Origin: Maritalea porphyrae
GTDB lineage: Bacteria > Pseudomonadota > Alphaproteobacteria > Rhizobiales > Devosiaceae
Reading direction: 5' to 3'
Length of the DNA stretch: 64,000 bases
Assembly: GCF_030159895.1 (NCBI RefSeq)
Contig: NZ_BSNI01000002.1
Coordinates: forward strand, 994,039-1,058,038
Shown: in pieces, positions 1 through 9,008 of the stretch
How the letters are laid out: each line of letters begins with the position of its first letter
Numbering within the stretch: the stretch's first letter is position 1
The notes under the pieces: model-generated
What the model saw: only the letters and a program-made list of their open reading frames with translations
Databases searched by the model: none
What the model was told of the DNA's origin: nothing
Program-made: the position numbers and the translations under genes

Positions 1-590
1 GCGCCCACGAGCGCGGTGAAGATGTCGCCCGCGTGCATTCGGGCGATCCCTCGATTTACGGGGCGGTTGCTGAACAAATGCGTCGACTTGATGATCTAGC
101 CATTCCATATGAAGTGGTGCCCGGGGTGCCCGCCTTTGCTGGTGCCGCGGCAAAACTGCAAACTGAATTGACGCTGCCAGAAATTGCACAGACCATCATC
201 ATTACGCGTACATCAGGCAAGGCGTCGTCGATGCCTGAGCATGAGACGCTTGAGATATTGGGTCAATCGCGGGCAACGCTCGCCATTCACCTTTCCATTC
301 GCAACTTGAAATATGTCGAGGAGACTTTGACACCTTACTATGGCGCGGATTGTCCGGTGATCATCGCCTATCGCGCCACTTGGCCAGACGAAAAGTTCAT
401 CACCACTACCTTGAAAGACATGCGTGCAGATGTTCGTGCAGAGAAAATCACCCGCACGGCGTTGATCTTTGTCGGCAAAGTATTTGGCCAAAAACAGTTC
501 CGCGACAGCGAGCTCTATAGCGCCGATTTTGCTCATGTCTTGCGCAACAAAGGCAAGAAGAAAAAGCGTCAGGCAGCGGAGGCCGAATGA
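1..590 (+). CDS. cobM: Precorrin-4 C11-methyltransferase (5' end outside window)
   Basis: The enzyme methylates precorrin-4 at C-11 with SAM in the aerobic cobalamin pathway. The reading frame is open from the first bases of the window and enters the conserved HSGDPSIYGA segment at 36-65, so the N-terminal quarter, including the GxGPGD loop, lies upstream. The visible part also has VVPGVPAF and TLAIHLSIRN, which are typical of CobM/CbiF rather than CobJ or CobI. The tail is Lys-rich (KGKKKKR). A GTG at 33 is an internal Val codon and not a start. The 3' end overlaps convergent cobK by 22 bp. The assignment is firm; only the length is unknown. Confidence 0.93.
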   Translation, partial: AHERGEDVARVHSGDPSIYGAVAEQMRRLDDLAIPYEVVPGVPAFAGAAAKLQTELTLPEIAQTIIITRTSGKASSMPEHETLEILGQSRATLAIHLSIRNLKYVEETLTPYYGADCPVIIAYRATWPDEKFITTTLKDMRADVRAEKITRTALIFVGKVFGQKQFRDSELYSADFAHVLRNKGKKKKRQAAEAE

Positions 591-1309
591 TCGGCGACGA
601 ACTCCAAAGCCGCATCAACCGAATAAACCTCGGGCGCCTCTGGCAAAAGCGGTCGCTCGATCATGATCACTTTGGCACCCACCATGCGCGCGGCTTCCAA
701 CTTCGCAGCGGTTTGATCACCACCGGCATTTTTGGTCACCAAATGCGTGATTTCGTGCTCGCGCATAAACGCCAATTCATCGCTCAAACGGAACGGTGGC
801 CGTTCCAAAATCACCGTCACATGTGGCGGCAAAATAATTTCGGGATGCTCAATCGCGCGCACAAAGACTTTGCAGTTTTCGCAAAGCACCAAAGGCTCAA
901 TATGCTGGCGGCCAACTGTCACCAAAACATGCGCGCCGGTTGGCAGCTCTTTTGCCGCGCTTTCAATGCTCGATACGTGTTGCCAATTATCGTCCACACC
1001 TGCTTGCCAGGCTTCGCGGGTAAGGCGCAGCATTGGTTTGTTCAACTCAATGCATGCATCCACAATGTGCGTGGACATGGTCGCCGCAAAAGCATGCGTG
1101 GCGTCAATGATCATTTCAAAGCCATTGCGGCTGATAAAATCCACCAACCCTTGCGTGCCGCCAAAACCACCTTTGTGAATGTGCCCATTGGGCAGTCGTG
1201 GCTTGCGCGTTCGACCGGCAAGCGACGTGGTGACTTGATGGCCCTGTCGAACCAATCCGTTCGCCAAATCAATCGCTTCTCCGGTGCCGCCAAATACCAA
1301 AATGCGCAT
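569..1309 (-). CDS. cobK: Precorrin-6A reductase
   Basis: This NAD(P)H-dependent reductase converts precorrin-6A to precorrin-6B. The 246-residue protein has the normal length for the family and opens with a Rossmann loop, MRILVFGGTGEA. Other family signatures are the IIDATHAFAATMS segment near residues 67-79, LVTVGRQ in the middle, and THLVTKNAGG towards the C terminus. The gene lies 21 bp downstream of cbiD on the same strand and is probably co-transcribed with it. It runs tail-to-tail into cobM with a 22-bp coding overlap. Confidence 0.93.
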   Translation of the reverse strand: MRILVFGGTGEAIDLANGLVRQGHQVTTSLAGRTRKPRLPNGHIHKGGFGGTQGLVDFISRNGFEMIIDATHAFAATMSTHIVDACIELNKPMLRLTREAWQAGVDDNWQHVSSIESAAKELPTGAHVLVTVGRQHIEPLVLCENCKVFVRAIEHPEIILPPHVTVILERPPFRLSDELAFMREHEITHLVTKNAGGDQTAAKLEAARMVGAKVIMIERPLLPEAPEVYSVDAALEFVADHSASAA

Positions 1310-1330
1310 AGTCTCACCTCCCAGTTGCGA

Positions 1331-2428
1331 TTATCTGGTAGCGATTATAACCCCATTTCGGTCCACCACCAAAACACTTGTTTTGGTCTTGTTGATATCC
1401 AACTTGGCCTGCGCTTGGCTGTTCGCCAGCTCAGCAACACGCACCGCAATATCAATGTCCGCTTCTTGGCACATTTCCAGAACATGTTTGGCCGTTTTGG
1501 CCCCAAGGATTTCTGTGCAAAGCATATCGCCGCCGCCAAGGTCGCACGCAACATCTGCCAACCAGTTGAAGTCAACTTGGGAGCGGCCTGAATGCAAATC
1601 CATATGGCCTTGCGCCAGCTTCACCAATTTTGCAAACCCGCCAGCAATGGTCAGTTGTGGCACCGGGTTTTTCTTGATGTATTTGAGCAAGCCACCCACA
1701 AAGTCGCCCATATCCAAGAAAGCTTCCTGCGGCAATTTCAGATACGCCATCGCTGCTTTTTCGGACGTGTCGCCGGTCGAGCCCACCACGTGGGTCAAAC
1801 CTTGTGCACGCGCTACATCGATACCTCGATGGATCGAATGAATCCACGCCGAGCAGCTATAGGGAATGACGATTCCGGTGGTGCCCAATATCGATATGCC
1901 GCCCAAAATGCCAAGCCGGGGGTTCCACGTTTTTTCGGCCAGCTCTTCGCCAGTGGGCACCGAAATGGTAATCTCAACGTCCGCGGCAACACCATGCTTT
2001 TTGCAAATTGCTTCCACATGCTCACGCATCATTTGTCGAGGAACTGGGTTGATGGCTGGTTCGCCGGGGGGCAAAGGCAAACCGGGCTTGGTAAATGTGC
2101 CAACGCCTTGGCCCGCTCTAAACGTTACGCCGCTACCCGACGTTCCCTTTTTAACGCGCGAAACAATCATCGCGCCATGGGTGACATCCGGATCGTCGCC
2201 TGCATCTTTGATGATGCCACACCGCGCAAAACCATCGCCCAGCTTTTCTTGAGCCAAAGCAAAGCTAGGCGTTTGTCCGCCCGGCAACGTGATTTCGACA
2301 GGATCGGGAAACTCGCCCTCGAGCAAAGCCGAGAGCGCCGCAACAGTTGCAGCGGTGGCGCATGCGCCAGTGGTCCAGCCGCGTCGCAATTGGTCAGATC
2401 CGTCTTGTTTTGGGCTGTCCGCACTCAT
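1331..2428 (-). CDS. cbiD: Cobalt-precorrin-5B / precorrin-5 C1-methyltransferase, CbiD type
   Basis: The 365-residue protein carries the CbiD hallmarks: RRGWTTGACATAA at residues 15-27, GGISILGTTGIV in the middle and a GSTGDTSEKAA segment. CbiD methylates C-1 and deacylates the ring. The classic aerobic pathway uses CobF for this step, but many alphaproteobacteria carry CbiD with otherwise Cob-type enzymes, and this window fits that pattern. It is transcribed divergently from cobA with only 51 bp between start codons. No clear ribosome-binding site is visible before the ATG, and a TATATA element lies about 10 bases upstream of it. Confidence 0.92.
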   Translation of the reverse strand: MSADSPKQDGSDQLRRGWTTGACATAATVAALSALLEGEFPDPVEITLPGGQTPSFALAQEKLGDGFARCGIIKDAGDDPDVTHGAMIVSRVKKGTSGSGVTFRAGQGVGTFTKPGLPLPPGEPAINPVPRQMMREHVEAICKKHGVAADVEITISVPTGEELAEKTWNPRLGILGGISILGTTGIVIPYSCSAWIHSIHRGIDVARAQGLTHVVGSTGDTSEKAAMAYLKLPQEAFLDMGDFVGGLLKYIKKNPVPQLTIAGGFAKLVKLAQGHMDLHSGRSQVDFNWLADVACDLGGGDMLCTEILGAKTAKHVLEMCQEADIDIAVRVAELANSQAQAKLDINKTKTSVLVVDRNGVIIATR

Positions 2429-2441
2429 ATCAATGTTCTAT

Positions 2442-2459
2442 ATAGCGGCCACGCGCTAT
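2442..2459. promoter_or_regulatory. Inverted repeat in the cbiD/cobA divergent promoter gap
   Basis: ATAGCG and CGCTAT (6-bp arms) flank the 6-base spacer GCCACG, centred in the 51-bp gap between the divergent cbiD and cobA starts. It is placed where a shared operator would sit, but no known B12 regulator site is recognised. Confidence 0.3.
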
Positions 2460-2479
2460 CCGCAAAGAAAGAAGTTTAA

Positions 2480-3337
2480 ATGAGCTTTTTGCATCGCCTC
2501 AAAAATCTGTTCGCGCCTGAAAAGCCACGTGGGCATTTCGGACGGTTGGATGATGCAGATTTCCCGGCGTTTGAGCCGGGCACTGTTTGGCTCGTTGGCG
2601 CAGGACCGGGCGCTGCCGGGCTGATTTCAATGCTTGGATATTACGCTTTAGGTCAGGCCGACGTGATTGTTTATGATGCGCTGGTGGGAAAAGAGCTGCT
2701 AAAATACGCCAACCCCAATGCCCAATGCATCTACGCAGGAAAACGCGGCGGCAAACCTTCGCCAAAGCAAAAAGACATTTCAATCAGTCTGATCGATTGG
2801 GCTAAAGAGGGCAAAAAGGTTTTGCGCCTAAAAGGCGGCGATCCGTTTGTATTTGGGCGTGGTGGCGAAGAAAGCGAGACGCTGGCCAAGGCGGGCATTA
2901 AGTTCCGGATTGTGCCAGGCATCACCTCGGGTATTGGCGGGCTTGCTTATGCAGGGATTCCGGTCACCCACCGAGACACCAACCAAGCGGTGATATTCCT
3001 CACCGGCCACGATGAAACCGGCAATGTACCCCAAGCTGTCGACTGGCAATCTATCGCCACAGCCGCACCGGTGATTGTTATGTTTATGGCAGTGAAGCAT
3101 TTAGGGTCGATCTCAGAAAAGCTAATGGCGGCGGGTCGTAAACCAGAAGATGCGTTGGCGATACTTTCCAATACAACTTTGCCAGAACAGTCCGTTGCGG
3201 TCACCACACTTGGCGAGGCGGGCGCTTTTGTAGAGCGCGAAGATGTGCCAACCCCAGCGATTGTGGTGGTCGGGCAAGTGGTCAATTATCGCGAGATATT
3301 GAACTGGTATAAACCGTCGGAGAACCGAATTGGCTAA
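2480..3337 (+). CDS. cobA: Uroporphyrinogen-III C-methyltransferase
   Basis: SAM-dependent bis-methylation of uroporphyrinogen III to precorrin-2 is the entry step to cobalamin and sirohaem. The 285-residue protein has the complete SUMT signature set: GAGPG at 40-44, RLKGGDPFVFGRGGEE at 116-131, VPGITSG at 145-151 and PVTHR at 161-165. About 35 residues precede the first motif, a short N-terminal extension. There is no CysG-type dehydrogenase domain. The stop overlaps the cobB start by 8 bp, which implies translational coupling in a cobA-cobB-cobQ-cobD operon. Confidence 0.95.
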   Translation: MSFLHRLKNLFAPEKPRGHFGRLDDADFPAFEPGTVWLVGAGPGAAGLISMLGYYALGQADVIVYDALVGKELLKYANPNAQCIYAGKRGGKPSPKQKDISISLIDWAKEGKKVLRLKGGDPFVFGRGGEESETLAKAGIKFRIVPGITSGIGGLAYAGIPVTHRDTNQAVIFLTGHDETGNVPQAVDWQSIATAAPVIVMFMAVKHLGSISEKLMAAGRKPEDALAILSNTTLPEQSVAVTTLGEAGAFVEREDVPTPAIVVVGQVVNYREILNWYKPSENRIG

Positions 3338-4622
3338 CGGGTTGATCATTGCCGCACCGAGTTCTGGTTCTGGAAAAACCCTTATAACGATGGGGTTGCT
3401 CGGCGCGTTGAAAAATCGCGGCGTAAAGGTCGCCTCCGCAAAAACGGGTCCCGATTATATAGATGCGTCATTCCACGCGCTGACCACCAAAAGACCGGCT
3501 TCAAATCTTGACCCATGGGCCATGTCCGAACAGCAATTGCGCGCGCGCGCCACAACGGCCGCAGACGGCGCTGATCTGTTGCTTATTGAAGGAGTGATGG
3601 GTCTTTTTGATGGCGCTGTAAGTGGGAAGGGGTCCACTGCCGATTTGGCGGCTGCGCTCGATTTGCCGATCATTTTGGTTGTCGATGTTGGCTCAATGGC
3701 GCAATCGATCGCAGCCGTTGTGCATGGCTTTTCGACCCTAAGGCAAGACATCAAAGTTGCAGGGGCAATCCTTAATCGCGTCGCTAGCGCACGACACGAG
3801 CAAATGCTCAAATCAGCGCTGGAGCCGCTCGATATATCTTATCTGGGCGCTCTGGGGCGCGATGATGAGTTGACGATCCCGTCACGCCACCTCGGGCTGA
3901 CATTGCCGCAAGACTTTGATGCCGCAAATGCGGTGGCCATGACATCGGTTGAGCGGATTGAAAAGAACATTGATCTAAGTGTCTTGCAATCAATCGCAAT
4001 GCCAATTCGTTATACATCAACGCCGAAGCGGCTAGCACCCTTGGGGCAGCACGTCGCCGTAGCGAGAGACGCAGCATTTGCGTTCATCTATCCGCACTTT
4101 TTGTCGGACTGGCAGGGAATGGGTGCCCAAATCAGCTTCTTCTCGCCGTTGAGAGACGAGGCGCCTGCATTAGATGCGGATGCGATTTTTCTACCCGGTG
4201 GTTATCCAGAACTGCACGCTGAGCACATCTCAAATGCTTCTACCTTTGCCAAAGGCATGCACCTTGCAACCGATGCAGGCAAACTGATCTATGGCGAGTG
4301 CGGCGGCTATATGGTGCTGGGGCAAAGCCTCACTAACAAGCAGGGCGAAACCCAAAATATGCTGGGGCTTTTGCCACATAGTAGCAATATCAACAAACCA
4401 CGAAGGCAACTTGGCTATCGGCAACTATCCCACCAAAGCCCGTTGCCATGGCCCAAGAAATTGCGCGGACATGAGTTCCACTATTCGTCACAATCTGGCG
4501 AGATAGACAACTGCTTGTTTGAGGCAACCGACGCGCAAGGCACGCCAGTAGCGCCGATGGGTTGTGTTCTGGGCAGCATTATGGGTTCATACGCTCATAT
4601 TATCGACCAAGCTGCGGAATAG
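3330..4622 (+). CDS. cobB: Hydrogenobyrinic / cobyrinic acid a,c-diamide synthase
   Basis: This glutamine-dependent, ATP-using enzyme amidates the a and c side chains. The 430 residues comprise an N-terminal P-loop (APSSGSGKT, residues 9-17) and a C-terminal class I glutamine amidotransferase domain, with nucleophile Cys324 in YGECGGYM and a catalytic His near 423 in GSYAHII. The start is TTG, supported by GGAG 7 bases upstream and by the conserved N terminus immediately after it. The gene overlaps cobA by 8 bp, and cobQ follows after 5 bp. Confidence 0.94.
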   Translation: MANGLIIAAPSSGSGKTLITMGLLGALKNRGVKVASAKTGPDYIDASFHALTTKRPASNLDPWAMSEQQLRARATTAADGADLLLIEGVMGLFDGAVSGKGSTADLAAALDLPIILVVDVGSMAQSIAAVVHGFSTLRQDIKVAGAILNRVASARHEQMLKSALEPLDISYLGALGRDDELTIPSRHLGLTLPQDFDAANAVAMTSVERIEKNIDLSVLQSIAMPIRYTSTPKRLAPLGQHVAVARDAAFAFIYPHFLSDWQGMGAQISFFSPLRDEAPALDADAIFLPGGYPELHAEHISNASTFAKGMHLATDAGKLIYGECGGYMVLGQSLTNKQGETQNMLGLLPHSSNINKPRRQLGYRQLSHQSPLPWPKKLRGHEFHYSSQSGEIDNCLFEATDAQGTPVAPMGCVLGSIMGSYAHIIDQAAE

Positions 4623-4627
4623 GCGAC

Positions 4628-6103
4628 ATGGCTAAATCGCTCATGATTATGGGAACAGGCTCGGACGTGGGCAAAAGCCTCGTTACGGCTGGGCTGTGCC
4701 GTGCCTTTACCAATCGTGGATTTAGCGTGCGCCCGTTCAAGCCGCAAAACATGTCAAATAATGCAGCGGTTACTGCCGATGGTGGCGAGATTGGCCGCGC
4801 GCAAGCACTGCAGGCACGCGCCTGCAAAACAGAGCCGACAACGGCCATGAACCCTGTTCTTTTGAAACCGGAACAGGAAACTGGGGCGCAAGTGGTTGTG
4901 CGCGGCAAGCGAGTCGCTTCTATGACCGCACGCGAATATTTCAAAAAGCGCAGCATCTATCTGCCTGAGGCAATTTCGGCTTTTGAAGAGCTGCAATCAG
5001 AGGCGGACTTAGTTTTCGTAGAAGGGGCCGGCAGCGCGTCAGAGATCAACCTGCGTAGCGCCGACATTGCCAATTTTGGATTTGCCCGTGCGCTCAATCT
5101 GCCCGTGATGTTGGTCGGCGATATTCATCGTGGCGGTGTCATCGCATCAATCATTGGCACACTTGAAGTCATCGACCCAAAAGACCGAGCGCTGATCGTT
5201 GGCTCGTTGATCAATCGTTTTCACGGTGATCCGAGCCTTTTTGATGAAGGCAGACGATATATCGAAGATCGGTCGGGTTTGCTTTGTTGGGGGCCATTGC
5301 CCGATTACCCAGATGCGCGACTTTTACCGCCAGAAGATGTGTTGGCATTGGATCATCCGCAGGAGATGGGCAAGGGGGAGTTCAAAATTGCGGTGCCGCG
5401 TTTGCCGCGCATCGCCAACTTTGATGATCTTGATCCATTGCGCCAAGAAGAGGGCGTTTCCGTTCACATTATTCAACCCGGAAACCCGCTGCCTTTGGAT
5501 GCGGATTTGATCATTCTGCCTGGCTCTAAATCCACCATTTCCGACTTTGAGTTTTTGGTTTCGCAAGGCTGGGACGTGGACATCAAAGCACATGTGCGCC
5601 AGGGGAAAAGCGTTCTGGGCATTTGCGGTGGGTATCAAATGCTCGGGCAATCAATCGCAGACCCAAAAGGCATCGAAGGTTCGCCAAAATCGACAAATGG
5701 TCTGGGACTTCTTGATGTGAAAACCGAACTGAGTGAGCAAAAACAATTGCGGCTCGAAAATGCAGTTTCGTCCGGTACGGATATGCCACTCGCTGGTTAT
5801 CACATGCATATGGGTGAAACCATTGGCGCGGATCGAGATCGACCATTCGCCATGGTTGGTGACAATGCTGAAGGTGCGGTATCTCCGAATGGCCGTGTCA
5901 TTGGCACATACCTGCATGGGCTGTTCTCTTCAGACGAATTTCGTCGACACTTCCTTGCGCAATTGGGGGCAGCAAACGGCGCAGCGCTTGAATTTGAACG
6001 CCGCATTGACCAAGTACTGGATGGGTTCGCAAACCATTTGGAACATCACGTCAATCTCGACCAAATCGCAGCCACAATGAAAGAGGCCAGGAAAACATCA
6101 TGA
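4628..6103 (+). CDS. cobQ: Cobyric acid synthase
   Basis: CobQ amidates the b, d, e and g side chains to give (adenosyl)cobyric acid. The 491-residue protein starts MAKSLMIMGTGSDVGKS with the dethiobiotin-synthetase-like P-loop at 9-17. It has a C-terminal triad-type glutaminase with Cys333 in GICGGYQMLG and His430 in GTYLHGLF. An in-frame ATG 66 bases upstream lies inside cobB; the start at 4628 matches the family N terminus. The 3' end shares an ATGA overlap with cobD. Confidence 0.95.
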   Translation: MAKSLMIMGTGSDVGKSLVTAGLCRAFTNRGFSVRPFKPQNMSNNAAVTADGGEIGRAQALQARACKTEPTTAMNPVLLKPEQETGAQVVVRGKRVASMTAREYFKKRSIYLPEAISAFEELQSEADLVFVEGAGSASEINLRSADIANFGFARALNLPVMLVGDIHRGGVIASIIGTLEVIDPKDRALIVGSLINRFHGDPSLFDEGRRYIEDRSGLLCWGPLPDYPDARLLPPEDVLALDHPQEMGKGEFKIAVPRLPRIANFDDLDPLRQEEGVSVHIIQPGNPLPLDADLIILPGSKSTISDFEFLVSQGWDVDIKAHVRQGKSVLGICGGYQMLGQSIADPKGIEGSPKSTNGLGLLDVKTELSEQKQLRLENAVSSGTDMPLAGYHMHMGETIGADRDRPFAMVGDNAEGAVSPNGRVIGTYLHGLFSSDEFRRHFLAQLGAANGAALEFERRIDQVLDGFANHLEHHVNLDQIAATMKEARKTS

Positions 6104-7059
6104 TTAGTGCAGTGCTTGCCTTCGCCGCCACCTTGTTGGAGCGCTTTATCGGTTATCCGCGCCCAGTCCTAAACGCTGTTGGCCACCCTGTGATGTGGAT
6201 GGGCAAACTCATCGAAATCCTTGAGCAAAACGCCAACAATCCAGCGATTAGCGCTGCACGACGTCGGCGAAATGGCTTTGTAATGCTTGCCATTTTGTTG
6301 GCCACCACAGCCTTTATCTCGCTGCTCGTTGTCTGGACATTGCGCGACATTCCATTTGGCTGGGCTGTTGAGATTTTCCTTGCGAGCACTCTAATCGCCC
6401 AAAAAGAATTGGGCATGGCGGTTAAATCGGTAGCTGATGGTTTGCGTGAGAGTTTGACTCAAGGACGGCATGCGGTGTCTCACATTGTAGGGCGTGATCC
6501 TGAACAACTGAACGAAGACGGGGTTGCCCGTGCCGCCGTCGAAAGCTTGGCCGAAAACACCTCGGACGGCATCATCGCCCCGATCTTTTATTTGCTACTG
6601 TTCGGACTGCCAGGCGTTGCACTTTACAAGGCGATCAATACGGCAGATTCAATGGTTGGTCACAAAAATGAGCGTTTCGCCGATTTCGGTTTTGCTAGCG
6701 CCAAACTTGATGATCTGGCCAACTTCATACCTGCGCGACTGTCAGCACTAATCTTTACACTAACCGCGCGCTTAACTTCCGGCATGGATCACAAAGCGGC
6801 GTGGCGCTCCGCCAAGCGCGATGCCAGCCAGCACCGTTCACCCAACGCCGGTTGGCCCGAAGCGGCGATGGCAGGCGCGATTGGTGTCAAGCTCGGTGGC
6901 GCTCGGGACTATGATGGTGAAACGGTCGAGTTGGCGACGATGGGTGAAGGCAAGGATATTATCGAGCCAGAAGATATCGATCGTGCATTAAAGCTTTACA
7001 GCAATAGCTTATGGGCAACGCTTGCCGTTCTTTTTGTGCTGGCACTTATTTTTGGCTAG
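6100..7059 (+). CDS. cobD: Adenosylcobinamide-phosphate synthase
   Basis: This integral membrane enzyme attaches the aminopropanol linker to cobyric acid (CobD/CbiB family). The 319-residue protein has several hydrophobic segments, including ones near 1-12, 65-80 and 300-317. It carries the family blocks RYPRPVLNAVGHPV-like near the N terminus, ESLAENTSDGIIAPIFY in the middle and GARDYDGE near residue 270. It is the last plus-strand gene of the cobA operon. Its TAG stop and the TAG stop of convergent cobP share the palindrome CTAG at 7056-7059. Confidence 0.94.
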   Translation: MISAVLAFAATLLERFIGYPRPVLNAVGHPVMWMGKLIEILEQNANNPAISAARRRRNGFVMLAILLATTAFISLLVVWTLRDIPFGWAVEIFLASTLIAQKELGMAVKSVADGLRESLTQGRHAVSHIVGRDPEQLNEDGVARAAVESLAENTSDGIIAPIFYLLLFGLPGVALYKAINTADSMVGHKNERFADFGFASAKLDDLANFIPARLSALIFTLTARLTSGMDHKAAWRSAKRDASQHRSPNAGWPEAAMAGAIGVKLGGARDYDGETVELATMGEGKDIIEPEDIDRALKLYSNSLWATLAVLFVLALIFG

Positions 7060-7571
7060 CCTTTTAGTTTCTTGGCGATACCCGCGGTTACGAAAGTAAC
7101 GTCAGTACAAATCGTGGCGAGCTTTTGATGGCTGACCCCGGCATGGTCGCGAAACTCACGCGCCATTTTGTTGTCCGGCACAATACCTTGTCCAACTTCA
7201 TTGGAAACCAAAATTACTTGCATCTCGGCATTGGTCTGAAGCCAATGTATGAGCGCATCGACACTCTCGCTTACACTCATTTCAGCCATCATCAAATTGG
7301 TGATCCAAAGAGTAAGGCAATCCAAAAGAACTATCTTTGAGACACTGCGACAATGTTCCAAGGCCGAAATGACATTTAACGGCTCTTCCACAGTGATGAA
7401 TTTGTCGACACGGTCGTTTTTGTGCGCATCAATTCGTGCGTGCATTTCATCATCCCAAGCCTGTCCTGTGGCCAAATAGACAGGTTTATCCACGCATTTG
7501 AGCGCTAGCTGTTCAGCGTGAGACGTCTTGCCAGATTTGGCGCCGCCCAAAATCAAATGGTGTCCGCTCAT
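7056..7571 (-). CDS. cobP: Adenosylcobinamide kinase / guanylyltransferase
   Basis: This bifunctional enzyme phosphorylates adenosylcobinamide and transfers GMP to it (CobU/CobP). The 171-residue protein begins with the P-loop LILGGAKSGKT at residues 6-16. It also contains LLDCLTLWITNLM and VSNEVGQGIVPDN, both diagnostic for the family. The ATG directly abuts the stop codon of the upstream DUF1636 gene with no spacer, so the two are almost certainly co-transcribed. Confidence 0.94.
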   Translation of the reverse strand: MSGHHLILGGAKSGKTSHAEQLALKCVDKPVYLATGQAWDDEMHARIDAHKNDRVDKFITVEEPLNVISALEHCRSVSKIVLLDCLTLWITNLMMAEMSVSESVDALIHWLQTNAEMQVILVSNEVGQGIVPDNKMAREFRDHAGVSHQKLATICTDVTFVTAGIAKKLKG

Positions 7572-7952
7572 TTATTTGGTCTCCGCTTTGCCCGGAATAC
7601 GGGCGATGAAATGGCCACGCATGCCCTGCGGCCATTCGATGAACGGCACGTTTCCGTCTTCAGTGCGATCATGTGCTTCGCACCAATCCAAAATTGCTTC
7701 GGCGTCTTTATCCTCGGGGGCGAAATAGCCAGCTAGATAACCTGTTCGTTTCTCGTCTTCTAATAAGACAGCGCATGAGTGCTTGCATGCCCACAAACAC
7801 TCGTGACCAACAATGTTCAGAGAAAGTCCGCGAACACTTCGTGAATCTTCCAATCGATTCCGCAACAGTTCACCGCCGGTGCGACCGTCTTTGTCGTATG
7901 CAGATTCTTTTGAAAATTTGCAGGTGGTGCAAACGGTCAGTTTTTGGGTCAA
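7572..7952 (-). CDS. DUF1636 small cysteine-rich protein, predicted metal-binding
   Basis: The 126-residue soluble protein has the DUF1636 pattern: VCTTCK near the N terminus (Cys8, Cys11) and GHECLWACKHSC (Cys52, Cys56, Cys60), a spacing suited to metal or cluster binding. Members of this family are often found beside cobalamin genes or cobW, but the function is not established. Here the gene heads a two-gene operon with cobP, abutting it exactly. By context it may handle cobalt or protect a labile intermediate. That is inference; the family call rests on motif recognition. Confidence 0.8.
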   Translation of the reverse strand: MTQKLTVCTTCKFSKESAYDKDGRTGGELLRNRLEDSRSVRGLSLNIVGHECLWACKHSCAVLLEDEKRTGYLAGYFAPEDKDAEAILDWCEAHDRTEDGNVPFIEWPQGMRGHFIARIPGKAETK

Positions 7953-8131
7953 TGCGCCCTCGAAAAGTTTTGGCTGATTTGGAGCGCATGAAAGTGCGTC
8001 GAAACGAGAAAAAACGCAAGAGGTGGACTTTTTGTTACAAAAGTGGCGATTAATACTTTCGTCTAAGACGTTTTGCCTTTATGTATCGCGCCGTATCATC
8101 TCACCCGCGCAAAGTTTTAGGAGAGCGCCCG

Positions 8132-8998
8132 GTGCAAAATTACTATCTTGGCATTGATGGCGGCGGCACCAATTGTCGCGCACGCCTCGCCAATCAAAAT
8201 CTCGAAACAATCGCTGAAACTCGGGGCGGTCCGGCCAACACCACCATTGGTGATGGCAGCCAAGCCTATGGCTCGATTATCGAAGTAAGCCATAAGGTGT
8301 TTGAAAAGGCCGGTTTAGGCGAAAAAGAGATGGCCAACACCGTTGCTTGTCTTGGTCTTGCTGGTGCGCATTTGGAAAGCTCAAAACGTGATTTTGCTGC
8401 CCGCGACTACCCTTTTGCCAAAACCCTAGTTCACAATGACGTTGAGACAGCGCGTGAAGGCGCGCATCTTGGTGAAGATGGCGCAGTGTTGATTGTCGGT
8501 ACTGGTTCAGCTGGCCTTGCCAAAGTTGATGGCAAACTCCACCCTGTAGGCGGTTGGGGCTATCATATTTCTGATACGGCATCGGGCGCCATTTTGGGCC
8601 GCGCGATTGCCCGTCGCTCGATTGAGGCGCTGGATGGATTATGCGAAGGCTCGCCTTTAACCGAGGCAGTTGTTGAAAAGCTAGGCGGCTCAACGGATTC
8701 AATGATGGCGTGGTCGTTTAAGGCGTGGCCCAAAGACTTTGCCAGCTTGATCCCGATGTTCATGGAATTTGTTGAGCAAGGCGATCCAATTGCTGAAGAA
8801 ATGATGGCGTTTGAATATGAGCAACTGGATCAGTTCGCTCATTGGTTCAAGGCGCGCGGCGCAAAAAAACTGGCCATCGTTGGCGGGTTTGGCGAGCGTC
8901 TGCTGCCGCTGCTGAAAGAACGCTATGGTGATTATGTGATGGGTGCACAAGCTGACGCACAGCATGGTGCGCTATTGATGGCGAAAGCCGCAAGCTAG
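8132..8998 (+). CDS. BadF/BadG/BcrA/BcrD-type sugar kinase (N-acetylglucosamine-kinase-like)
   Basis: This ASKHA-fold kinase has 288 residues from a GTG start. A strong AGGAG lies about 8 bases upstream and supports this start over an upstream ATG at 8081. The first phosphate motif is LGIDGGGTN (residues 5-13), the second region is VGTGSAGLAKVDGK, and the adenosine motif is VGGFGERLLPLL near the C terminus. The family includes glucosamine and N-acetylglucosamine kinases. It sits 10 bp before zwf, in one operon with pgl and edd, so it may supply phosphorylated hexose to the ED route. The substrate is not defined by the sequence. Confidence 0.82.
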   Translation: MQNYYLGIDGGGTNCRARLANQNLETIAETRGGPANTTIGDGSQAYGSIIEVSHKVFEKAGLGEKEMANTVACLGLAGAHLESSKRDFAARDYPFAKTLVHNDVETAREGAHLGEDGAVLIVGTGSAGLAKVDGKLHPVGGWGYHISDTASGAILGRAIARRSIEALDGLCEGSPLTEAVVEKLGGSTDSMMAWSFKAWPKDFASLIPMFMEFVEQGDPIAEEMMAFEYEQLDQFAHWFKARGAKKLAIVGGFGERLLPLLKERYGDYVMGAQADAQHGALLMAKAAS

Positions 8999-9008
8999 GA
9001 GGCAAGCA

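Noticed and set aside
587-2479. Two long plus-strand open frames (587-1591 and 1592-2479)
   Set aside because: They lie opposite cobK and cbiD, which have complete family motifs. The plus frames show no recognisable motif and are antisense shadows.
7953-8131. Possible cobalamin riboswitch upstream of the DUF1636-cobP operon
   Set aside because: No B12-box-like core is seen on either strand here, nor in the 51-bp cbiD/cobA gap. If the cluster is riboswitch-controlled, the element lies outside the window.
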